DNA from: Gemmatimonadota bacterium
Lineage (GTDB): Bacteria > Gemmatimonadota > Gemmatimonadetes > Longimicrobiales > Longimicrobiaceae
DNA length: 6,058 bases
Assembly: GCA_019348265.1 (NCBI GenBank)
Contig: JAHWJV010000235.1
Location: forward strand, 1-6,058
Direction of reading: 5' to 3'
Shown: one piece after another, positions 1-5,506 of the stretch
Layout of the letters: every line of letters starts with the position of its first letter
Position numbering within the stretch: the stretch's first letter is position 1
Notes under the pieces: model-generated
Database searches by the model: none
What the model saw: only the letters and a program-made list of their open reading frames with translations
What the model was told of the DNA's origin: nothing
Position numbers and translations under genes: made by a program

Positions 1-319
1 CGGCCACCAGCAGGATGGCGTTGGGGCCCCAGGCGGCGATCAGCGGGTCGATGGCGCCGCTGCTGCCCAGCGCCTTGCCCACGCGGAAGAGCAGCATGTA
101 GACGATGGTGATCCCCAGGCTTACGCCCACGCCGTACGCCGTGCCCCCGCGCTGCGACGAGGTGACCAGCGGTGCGCCGAACAGCACGATCACGACCACC
201 GCCATGGGAATGGCCAGCTTCTGCGCGCGCTCCACCCGCAGCGCGGGCCGGATGCGATATGTCCGAACAGAAAAAAATCCCGCGCGGCTGACCGCGCGGG
301 ACTCCGGGCGGTTTAGCAC
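1..319 (-). CDS. LptF/LptG family permease, C-terminal fragment (partial)
   Basis: The minus-strand frame reads a membrane protein whose homology starts near position 250. It has the pattern RVERAQKLAIPMA, a helix ending LFGAPLV, a basic SSQRGG turn, a second helix (AYGVGVSLGITIVYMLLF), then GALDP-like SGAIDPLIAAWGPN and a third helix cut by the window edge. This is the C-terminal three-helix block of LptF/LptG (YjgP/YjgQ) permeases. With LptB, these move lipopolysaccharide from the inner membrane toward the LptC/A bridge. The family is usually about 350-400 residues, and the N-terminal helices plus the periplasmic jelly-roll domain are missing here. The frame is open only back to a TAG near 343. 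The only in-frame starts are GTG at 317-319, and GTG at 233-235 inside the homology. Residues encoded upstream of about 255 overlap an intrinsic terminator and do not look like LptF. I infer a truncated gene. The family call is fairly sure; F versus G is undecided. Confidence 0.62.
   Translation of the reverse strand, partial: MLNRPESRAVSRAGFFSVRTYRIRPALRVERAQKLAIPMAVVVIVLFGAPLVTSSQRGGTAYGVGVSLGITIVYMLLFRVGKALGSSGAIDPLIAAWGPNAILLVA
271..301 (-). terminator. Intrinsic terminator (minus strand)
   Basis: Read on the minus strand, TCCCGCGCGG (292-301) and CCGCGCGGGA (278-287) form a perfect 10-bp stem with a 4-base loop (288-291). Seven uninterrupted Ts (271-277) follow. No T tract follows the stem on the plus strand, so it acts in one direction. 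It ends the transcript from the promoter at 374-402 and lies inside the open frame of the LptF fragment, upstream of the region with LptF homology. Confidence 0.82.
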
Positions 320-367
320 ATTTATAACGCGGAGCAATCGCTAGAACTCGCCGCGGCGCAAAAGCGC
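271..367 (-). ncRNA. Candidate small RNA or attenuated leader, about 97 nt
   Basis: This is the stretch between the predicted start of the strong minus-strand promoter and the end of the intrinsic terminator. The predicted RNA opens with a GCGC-UUUU-GCGC hairpin (367 to 356), followed by a GC-rich self-complementary patch. A less structured AU-rich segment then carries GUUAUAAAUGUGCUAAACC (about 327-309), and the terminator stem closes the RNA. The only ATG-started frame is Met-Cys-stop (321-313) with no visible ribosome site, so a peptide is unlikely. I do not recognise a known RNA family. It may be a free-standing small RNA. It could also be a leader whose terminator controls a downstream gene, with the segment ACCGC (about 307-311) able to pair with GCGGT in the terminator arm as a weak antiterminator. 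The gene now downstream is a fragment, so the original target may be lost. The promoter and terminator are seen directly; the RNA is inferred. Confidence 0.42.
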
Positions 368-373
368 AGGGCG

Positions 374-402
374 AGTATAGGGGTAAGAGCCGTGCCTGTC
401 AA
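374..402 (-). promoter_or_regulatory. Strong sigma70-type promoter (minus strand)
   Basis: On the minus strand TTGACA (397-402) is followed by exactly 17 bp and TATACT (374-379). This is a perfect -35 box and a -10 box one base from consensus, at optimal spacing. The expected start is the G complementary to position 367, seven bases past the -10 box. It faces the terminator at 271-301 and the LptF fragment, away from the MFS gene. Such a match is unlikely by chance in DNA this GC-rich. Confidence 0.72.
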
Positions 403-408
403 CCATCC

Positions 409-514
409 AGTGCGGGAGCGCGAAATGCGAGAGTGGAAGACACCCCGCGCCGGGGCCCGACTTTCGCGAGGGGGCGGGCACTTTCGCACTCCGGCACCTT
501 CGCGCTTTCGCACT
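409..514. repeat. Imperfect inverted repeat with 'ctttcgc' repeats ahead of the MFS gene
   Basis: The arm at 409-424 (AGTGCGGGAGCGCGAA) pairs with 499-514 (TTCGCGCTTTCGCACT). All 16 positions can pair in plus-strand RNA if two G-U pairs are allowed. A nested 9-base arm, 427-435 with 479-487, pairs with one G-U. A small CCCCG/CGGGG hairpin lies inside at 443-455. The word CTTTCGC or CCTTCGC occurs at 461, 481, 497 and 505. The structure resembles an intergenic REP-like element rather than coding sequence, and it ends at the start region of the transporter. It could fold in the transporter's 5' leader and affect expression, but that is inference. Confidence 0.55.
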
Positions 515-2001
515 TGCGCTCGACCCGCCGCCCGCTCGTCCTCGTCGCGCTCATGCTGGCGATGTTCCTCTCCGCCATCGAGGGGACCATCGTGGCGACC
601 GCGATGCCGAGCATCGCCGCGCGGCTCGGAGGCGTGTCCCTGTACGGCTGGGTGTTCTCGTCGTATCTGCTGATGCAGGCGGGCACCACGCCGATCTTCG
701 GAAAGCTGTCGGACCTCTTCGGGCGGAAACACGTCTTCATCATCGGCATCGTGATCTTCCTGGCGGGATCGGTGCTCTGCGGTTTCGCGAGGTCGATGGA
801 GATGCTGGTGTTCTTCCGGCTGCTTCAGGGGATCGGGGCGGGAGCGGTGCAGCCGATCACGGTGACGCTGGTCGGCGACCTGTATTCGCTCCAGGAGCGC
901 GGGCGGGTGCAGGGGTACATGGCGAGCGTCTGGGGCGTCTCTTCGATCGTGGGCCCGCTCGCCGGAGGGATCGTCGTGGAGCGCGCGAGCTGGGCATGGA
1001 TCTTCTGGCTGAACGTGCCCGTCGGGCTGCTCACGATAGGTATGATCGCGCTGTACCTACACGAGGACGTGGAGCGGAAGAAGGCGCGGATCGACTATCT
1101 GGGCGCGGCGCTGCTGTTGCTCGGGCTTTCGTCGCTGCTGCTGGCGCTCACCGAGGCGGCCGAATGGGGGTTTCTGCGCGTACTGCCACTCTTCGCGCTC
1201 TTCGTCGGGGCGGGGGTCGCGTTCGTTCGGCAGGAGCGGCGGGCGGCGGAGCCGGTGGTGCAGATGGAGCTCTGGCGTAACCCGTTGATCGCTCTGGCCA
1301 ACGCGGCGACGCTGATGGCCGGGCTGGCGATGATCGGGCTGATCAGCTTCGTCCCGACCTTCGTTCAGGGGGTGCAGGGGCGCTCCGCCCTCGCGGCGGG
1401 GCTCACCCTCGCCGGAATGACGCTGGGCTGGCCGATCGCTTCGGTGATCGCGGGGCGATTGTTCGTGCGCCTCGGCGTCCGGCCGATCGCGCGGACGGGA
1501 GGCGTGGCGGTGTGTATCGGCGGGCTGCTCGTCGTCCTGGTAGCGGAGGCCGGGCCGATCCTGCTGGCTCCTGCTACTTTCGTGATGGGAGTCGGCTTCG
1601 GGCTGCTGAACACCACCTTCATCGTCGCCATCCAGACCAGCGTCGCGTGGACCCAGCGGGGCGCCGCGACCGCCGCGAACATGCTGATGCGGCTGGTCGG
1701 CAACGCGGCCGGCGCCGCGGTGTTCGGCGGCCTACTCAACCTGCACATGGCCAGATACCTGCGCGAGCACGCGCCTGGGAGCGGGCTCACGGTGGACAAC
1801 GTACAGTCGCTGCTCAACCCGGGCACCCCCGGGTCCCCGGCGAGCCCCCCGTTCGCCAGCGTGCTCCAGGCGGGACTGTCGGAGAGCCTGCACCTGGTCT
1901 TCTGGGGCGTGTTCGCCGCTGCCGCGGCTACGATGATCGCCGCCTGGCTCGTACCCGATCTGCACCCGGCGAAGGTGCCCGAGGAGGCGCCGGTAGCCTG
2001 A
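514..2001 (+). CDS. MFS drug-efflux transporter, DHA2 (EmrB/QacA-like, 14-helix) family
   Basis: The product is an inner-membrane proton-coupled exporter, most likely of drugs or other toxic small molecules; the substrate cannot be read from sequence. Numbering from TTG 514 (495 residues), the first helix leads into IEGTIVATAMP (about 22-32), the form of motif D1 with Glu23. The loop between helices 2 and 3 holds motif A, GKLSDLFGRK (63-72). Motif B is RLLQGIGAG (102-110). The antiporter motif C is GPLAGG (147-152), followed by WAWIFWLNVPVG, a DHA2 hallmark. Length and helix pattern fit the 14-helix group. The frame stays open upstream to a GTG at 433. That extension would translate the intergenic inverted repeat and has no good ribosome site, so I prefer TTG 514, which leaves a short basic lead before helix 1. 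ATG 553 falls inside helix 1. No partner adaptor (EmrA) or regulator gene is adjacent. It converges with the ATPase gene across 93 bp in which I see no clear terminator. Confidence 0.92.
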   Translation: MRSTRRPLVLVALMLAMFLSAIEGTIVATAMPSIAARLGGVSLYGWVFSSYLLMQAGTTPIFGKLSDLFGRKHVFIIGIVIFLAGSVLCGFARSMEMLVFFRLLQGIGAGAVQPITVTLVGDLYSLQERGRVQGYMASVWGVSSIVGPLAGGIVVERASWAWIFWLNVPVGLLTIGMIALYLHEDVERKKARIDYLGAALLLLGLSSLLLALTEAAEWGFLRVLPLFALFVGAGVAFVRQERRAAEPVVQMELWRNPLIALANAATLMAGLAMIGLISFVPTFVQGVQGRSALAAGLTLAGMTLGWPIASVIAGRLFVRLGVRPIARTGGVAVCIGGLLVVLVAEAGPILLAPATFVMGVGFGLLNTTFIVAIQTSVAWTQRGAATAANMLMRLVGNAAGAAVFGGLLNLHMARYLREHAPGSGLTVDNVQSLLNPGTPGSPASPPFASVLQAGLSESLHLVFWGVFAAAAATMIAAWLVPDLHPAKVPEEAPVA

Positions 2002-2094
2002 GCAAGGTATGGCTCTGGAAAGGCGCAGGTTCGGGACGAGTATACCGTCGCCGAGGGGTAGAATACGTGCCCGACAGCCGATCTCGCGTTCAGC

Positions 2095-3306
2095 TCAGAT
2101 CACCCGCCACCAGGGGGTGGCGAGAACGCGGTCGGAGACCCAGTAGGTGTCATCGCCGTCGTGGAGCAGAAGCGCTCCGTGGACCGCGTCGCCGTACTGG
2201 CGGCGAAAGGTGGTGAGATGGCGAGCATCCGAGGCTGTTACCTCGCCCGCAGTCCTCACCTCGACCGCCAGGAGACGTCCTCCCTGCTCCACGACGAAAT
2301 CGACCTCCTCGCCGAGCTGGGTGCGCCAGTAGTACACGCCCGTCCGGGCAAGCTGCGCGTCTCGCCAGGCGAGCAGGTCCCCGAGGACCAGGTTCTCCAG
2401 GTGCGCCGCTCGCGGGCTCTCCTCTCCCGCCAGGTGGAGCGCCACCGCGGTGTCGACCCAGTAAAGCTTCGGGGTGCGGACCAGCCGCCTGGTTCCCGCG
2501 CCCCCGTACGGCTCCAGTCTCACGGCCTGGTACGACGCCTCCAGCAGGTTGAGGTAGCGAAACACCGTGGGCGCGGAGATTCCCGTCTCCCGCGCCAGCT
2601 CGGCCTGGTTCGCCACCTCCCCGAGCCTTCGGCACGCCGCCCCCATCACGCGGCGGACATCCGCTAGCCGCTCGGTGTGCGACAGCGCCCGCAGGTCGTG
2701 CTCCAGGTATGTGCGCACCTGCTCCCGGAGCCACGCGTCACCGGCCTCCGCGTCGAGCGCCAGCCCCGGGAACCCGCCGCTCTTCGCCAGAGACCACCAT
2801 TCGTCCGGTTCGCCGCCGACCTCCAGCAGCAGGTCGTACCACTCCGCCGCCGGCGTGTCGAAGAGGTCGCCCCACCACCCCGCCACGCCTAGGCCGAGCT
2901 GCTCCCCTCGGGTGAGCGGCCACGCGCGCAGGTAGGTGGCCCGGCCGCCGAGCGTCTCCGTCAGCTCGCGCATGTCGGCGGCGTCGGCGGTGGCGGTAAG
3001 CAGAAATCGGCCGGGCTCCGGCCGCTCGTCGGCCGCCGCCCCCAACGCGGCAGCGAGACCCACCTCCCGCTGCACCTCCTCGATCAGCAGGCGCGGCGCT
3101 CGTCGAACCAGCTCGTCCGGTGACCGTCGCGCCTCCGCCAGCAGATCGTAGTCGCCGAGCGACAGCCGGACTCGCCCGTGCTCACCGCCCCTGGATGCCG
3201 CCAGCGTGTTCTTTCCCGTTCCACGCGCGCCCGTAAGAACCACGATCGGGCTCGCGTCAAGCGCTGCGTCGAGGGCCGTGCTCAACAGCCTGGGCAGCAT
3301 CTCCAT
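2095..3306 (-). CDS. AAA_14/DUF4143 ATPase-like protein (function unknown)
   Basis: This 403-residue protein has the usual layout of the widespread AAA_14 plus DUF4143 family, whose cellular role is not established. The P-loop is GARGTGKNT (26-34). The Walker B region is LLIEE (73-77), followed by VQ as in the family. FLLTATAD (100-107) sits where relatives have a sensor such as LTGSAN. Then come PLTRGEQ (129-135), GGFPG (176-180) and YLEHDL (199-204). A winged-helix-like segment with ELARETGISAPTVFRYL follows (235-251). The DUF4143 part has KLYWVDTAVALHLAG, then HLENLVLGDLL. The C-terminus resembles a restriction-nuclease fold with Asp336, Glu349 and Arg351. Two nucleotide-binding residues differ from the norm: Asn33 replaces the Mg-binding Thr/Ser, and Glu76 replaces the Walker B Asp. 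ATP use may therefore be reduced. The ATG at 3304-3306 has GAGG five bases upstream. The gene stands alone, divergent from pgm. Such genes are patchily distributed, which suggests transfer. Confidence 0.92.
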   Translation of the reverse strand: MEMLPRLLSTALDAALDASPIVVLTGARGTGKNTLAASRGGEHGRVRLSLGDYDLLAEARRSPDELVRRAPRLLIEEVQREVGLAAALGAAADERPEPGRFLLTATADAADMRELTETLGGRATYLRAWPLTRGEQLGLGVAGWWGDLFDTPAAEWYDLLLEVGGEPDEWWSLAKSGGFPGLALDAEAGDAWLREQVRTYLEHDLRALSHTERLADVRRVMGAACRRLGEVANQAELARETGISAPTVFRYLNLLEASYQAVRLEPYGGAGTRRLVRTPKLYWVDTAVALHLAGEESPRAAHLENLVLGDLLAWRDAQLARTGVYYWRTQLGEEVDFVVEQGGRLLAVEVRTAGEVTASDARHLTTFRRQYGDAVHGALLLHDGDDTYWVSDRVLATPWWRVI

Positions 3307-3311
3307 GCACG

Positions 3312-3315
3312 CCTC
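3312..3315 (-). promoter_or_regulatory. Ribosome binding site of the AAA_14/DUF4143 gene
   Basis: On the minus strand GAGG lies five bases before the ATG at 3304-3306. A second in-frame ATG two codons later (3298-3300) has no comparable site at the right distance. This supports the upstream start and the 403-residue product. Confidence 0.45.
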
Positions 3316-3474
3316 GGAGTCCGCGGGGATTCGTTCAGGTTCTGAAATACATTAACGTGAGCATCGGGTGTGGAAAAGGCCGCGCGCGGCTTCGACCTTG
3401 CGTCCACCGCCGCGCACGACGGATGTTCTCCGTCCGACGTAACCCGTCCACACGCAACCTGCAATCCCGGTCCC
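3316..3474. other. Divergent intergenic region between the ATPase gene and pgm
   Basis: Both flanking genes must start their transcripts here or nearby, but I see no promoter close to consensus on either strand. The most AT-rich patch (about 3335-3358, around TTCTGAAATACATTAACG) is the likeliest promoter location. A short hairpin, GACGGA-TGTTC-TCCGTC (3418-3434), would fall in the pgm leader. GCCGCGCGCGGC near 3380-3391 is self-complementary. The pgm frame remains open back to GTG 3370, but that extension shows no family resemblance. No small gene is evident. Confidence 0.3.
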
Positions 3475-5121
3475 ATGGCAATGCACGAGCTGGCGGGGCA
3501 ACCCGCCCCGGAGGAGCTGCTGGTGAACGTCCCCAGGCTGGTGTCGGCCTATTACACGACGCAGCCGGACTGGGGAGACCCGGCGCAGCGGGTGGCGTTC
3601 GGAACCTCCGGCCATCGGGGGACATCGCTGAACGGCTCCTTCAACGAGCCGCACATCGCCGCGATCGCGCAGGCGATCTGCGAGTACCGACGCGGGGTGG
3701 GGATCGACGGGCCGCTCTTTCTCGGGATGGATACGCACGCGCTTTCGGAGCCGGCACACGCGACGGCCGTGGAGGTTTTCGCCGCGAACGACGTGCGGTT
3801 GCTGGTGGACGCGGAGCTGGGATTCACGCCCACGCCGGTGATCTCGCACGCGATCCTGGGCTACAACCGCGGGCGGGGGAGCGGGCTGGCGGACGGAGTC
3901 GTGATCACGCCCTCCCATAACCCGCCGCAGGACGGGGGCTTCAAGTACAATCCCCCGAACGGCGGACCGGCGGACACCTCGATCACGAAGGCCGTGGAGG
4001 AGCGGGCGAACGAGCTTCTGCGCGACGGGCTGCGCGGGGTGCGGCGGTTGCCCTACCCCCGGGCGCTCCGGGCGGAGACCACGTTCCGCCACGACTTCGT
4101 GACCGGCTACGTCTCGGAGCTCGACCGGGTGATCGACATGGCCGCCGTACGCGAGGCGGGTCTCCGCATCGGCGCCGACCCGATGGGAGGGGCGGGAGTC
4201 GGGTATTGGGCGCCGATCGCGGAGCGGTACGGCCTGGACGTGGAGATCGTGAACACCCGGGTCGATCCGACCTTCTCCTTCATGACGGTGGACAAGGACG
4301 GGAAGATCCGTATGGATTGCTCCTCGCCTTACGCCATGGCGAGCCTCATCGGGCTCAAGGACCGCTTCGACATCGCGTTCGGGAACGACCCGGACTTCGA
4401 CCGACACGGGATCGTCACGCGCAGCTCGGGGCTGCTCAACCCGAACCACTATCTGGCGGTCGCCATCCAGTATCTGTTCCAGAACCGGCCCGGGTGGCGC
4501 GCGGACGCGGCGATCGGGAAGACGCTGGTGTCGAGCTCGATGATCGACCGCGTGGCGGCCGATCTGGGGCGGAAGCTGGCGGAGGTGCCGGTGGGCTTCA
4601 AGTGGTTCGTGGACGGGCTGGTCGACGGCTCGTACGGTTTCGGGGGTGAGGAGAGCGCCGGAGCGTCGTTCCTGCGCCTCGACGGCACCGTCTGGACGAC
4701 CGACAAGGACGGATTCATCCTGGACCTCCTGGCCGCCGAGATCACCGCGCGCACCGGCCGCGACCCCGGCGAGCACTACCGCCAGCTGGAGGAGCGCTTT
4801 GGAAGGCCCTTCTACGCCCGCATCGACGCACCGGCGAACCGGGCCCAGAAGGAAGTGCTGTCGCGGCTCGCCCCGGAGCAGGTCGAGGCAGAGACGCTGG
4901 CCGGGGATCCCATCATTCGGAAGCTCACCACCGCCCCGGCCAACGGCGCCTCCATCGGCGGGCTCAAGGTCATCACGCGTAACAGCTGGTTCGCCGCGCG
5001 GCCGTCCGGCACTGAGGAGGTCTACAAGATCTACGCGGAGAGCTTCCGCGGCTCGGAGCACCTGGTTCAGGTCCAGGAGGAAGCCCAGGAGATCGTCGGC
5101 GCCGCGTTGGGGACTGAATAG
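3475..5121 (+). CDS. pgm: Alpha-D-glucose phosphoglucomutase (EC 5.4.2.2)
   Basis: This cytoplasmic enzyme interconverts glucose 1-phosphate and glucose 6-phosphate through a phosphoserine and glucose 1,6-bisphosphate. It links glycogen, trehalose and nucleotide-sugar synthesis to glycolysis. The 548-residue product matches E. coli Pgm (546 residues) along its whole length as I recall that sequence. The N-terminus MAMHELAGQPA parallels MAIHNRAGQPA, which fixes the start at ATG 3475 rather than GTG 3370. FGTSGHRG (42-49) is near the N-terminus. The catalytic loop ITPSHNPP (144-151) carries Ser147, the residue phosphorylated in the family. The metal loop is DPDFD with Asp305, Asp307 and Asp309. 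GGEESAG (390-396) is the sugar-binding loop. RPSGTEE (509-515) is the phosphate-binding loop of domain 4. All catalytic elements are present, so it should be active. No clear Shine-Dalgarno precedes 3475. No glycogen or trehalose gene is in view. It converges with the PDZ fragment. Confidence 0.97.
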   Translation: MAMHELAGQPAPEELLVNVPRLVSAYYTTQPDWGDPAQRVAFGTSGHRGTSLNGSFNEPHIAAIAQAICEYRRGVGIDGPLFLGMDTHALSEPAHATAVEVFAANDVRLLVDAELGFTPTPVISHAILGYNRGRGSGLADGVVITPSHNPPQDGGFKYNPPNGGPADTSITKAVEERANELLRDGLRGVRRLPYPRALRAETTFRHDFVTGYVSELDRVIDMAAVREAGLRIGADPMGGAGVGYWAPIAERYGLDVEIVNTRVDPTFSFMTVDKDGKIRMDCSSPYAMASLIGLKDRFDIAFGNDPDFDRHGIVTRSSGLLNPNHYLAVAIQYLFQNRPGWRADAAIGKTLVSSSMIDRVAADLGRKLAEVPVGFKWFVDGLVDGSYGFGGEESAGASFLRLDGTVWTTDKDGFILDLLAAEITARTGRDPGEHYRQLEERFGRPFYARIDAPANRAQKEVLSRLAPEQVEAETLAGDPIIRKLTTAPANGASIGGLKVITRNSWFAARPSGTEEVYKIYAESFRGSEHLVQVQEEAQEIVGAALGTE

Positions 5122-5128
5122 ACTCGGA

Positions 5129-5172
5129 CTTCGGTGGTCGGTCGCCAGCCGACCGACGACCGACGACCGAAG
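5129..5172. repeat. Intergenic inverted and tandem 7-bp repeat after pgm
   Basis: The arm at 5129-5143 (CTTCGGTGGTCGGTC) is complementary to 5158-5172 at 14 of 15 positions, with 14 bases between. The right side is also a direct repeat: GACCGAC at 5151 and 5158, then GACCGAA at 5165. The hairpin lies eight bases after the pgm stop codon and before the convergent PDZ frame. It could slow or end transcription, but there is no T tract, so I call it a repeat rather than a terminator. Confidence 0.6.
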
Positions 5173-5180
5173 ACTGACGA

Positions 5181-5492
5181 CTATCTGTGCCCGCTGATGG
5201 TGACTTCCTCGAGCTGCACGCGTGTGCTGTAGGTCGCGCCATTGGTGAGGTGGATTCCGTGCACGGTCACCGTCTCGTTGCCGCGCCGGCCGCGAAGGAA
5301 GCGTCGGAGGTCGCCGCTGTTTGTGACGGGCGTGTCGTTCAACCGGGTGATGATGTCACCCTGGAGGATCCCGGAGCGTTCGGCGGGCGTGTCGCTCCAC
5401 ACCTGCCGGACGATGATTCCCTGACGGACGGGGAGGTTGAACTGGCGTACGAGCTCGACGTCGAGATCCACGGGGGTGATGCCGAGAGTCAT
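5181..5492 (-). pseudogene. PDZ domain fragment, probably the C-terminus of an HtrA/Deg-like protease
   Basis: The 103-residue frame is essentially one PDZ domain. LGITPVDLDVEL (3-14) matches the usual first strand. RQGIIV (23-28) is the carboxylate-binding loop. TPAERSGILQGDII (35-48) and TPV (54-56) are the standard PDZ core, followed by SGDLRRFLRG and a final strand. In bacteria this type usually follows a trypsin-like domain in envelope proteases (DegP/HtrA), where it binds the C-termini of unfolded proteins. Here no protease domain, signal peptide or linker precedes it. In frame, a TGA lies three codons upstream of the ATG at 5490-5492, and the adjacent DNA encodes a different protein on the other strand. 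The AAGG three bases before the ATG is too close to be a good ribosome site. I infer a truncated remnant; a free-standing cytoplasmic PDZ protein is less likely. Confidence 0.6.
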
Positions 5493-5506
5493 GGACCTTC
5501 ATGACT
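5487..5506. repeat. Perfect 7-bp inverted repeat at the PDZ/DabB-like junction
   Basis: AGTCATG (5487-5493) and CATGACT (5500-5506) are perfect inverted copies separated by GACCTT. The two apparent start codons of the head-to-head fragments lie inside the two arms. It coincides with the point where both flanking protein homologies stop, so it may mark a recombination or assembly joint. The short length means chance is possible. Confidence 0.55.

Noticed and set aside
303..367. A possible tRNA or known riboswitch in the promoter-driven transcript
   Set aside because: There is no TPsiC-like GTTCGA box, no acceptor stem or CCA, and no riboswitch core I recognise.
433..513. The 27-residue N-terminal extension of the MFS protein from GTG 433
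   Set aside because: It translates the nested inverted repeat and CTTTCGC words, has no ribosome site at good spacing, and precedes the normal start of DHA2 proteins.
322..749. Two overlapping minus-strand frames across the start of the MFS gene
   Set aside because: Both lie antisense to conserved MFS motifs, have low-complexity composition, and end in the promoter/small-RNA region. They are shadows.
2002..2094. A possible terminator between the convergent MFS and ATPase genes
   Set aside because: I found no strong stem followed by a T tract in either direction, so none is annotated.
2095..3306. The AAA_14/DUF4143 gene as part of a multi-gene defence or toxin-antitoxin system
   Set aside because: It stands alone between a drug exporter and pgm, with no partner gene on its strand inside the window. 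Context gives no support for a specific system.
3370..3474. The 35-residue N-terminal extension of Pgm from GTG 3370
   Set aside because: Family resemblance begins exactly at ATG 3475 (MAMHELAGQPA), and the extension has no recognisable targeting signal.
3352..5061. A 569-codon open frame on the minus strand, antisense to pgm
   Set aside because: The plus strand encodes a full, conserved phosphoglucomutase. The antisense frame is a by-product of high GC at third positions, is Arg/Pro/His-rich, and shows no recognisable domain.
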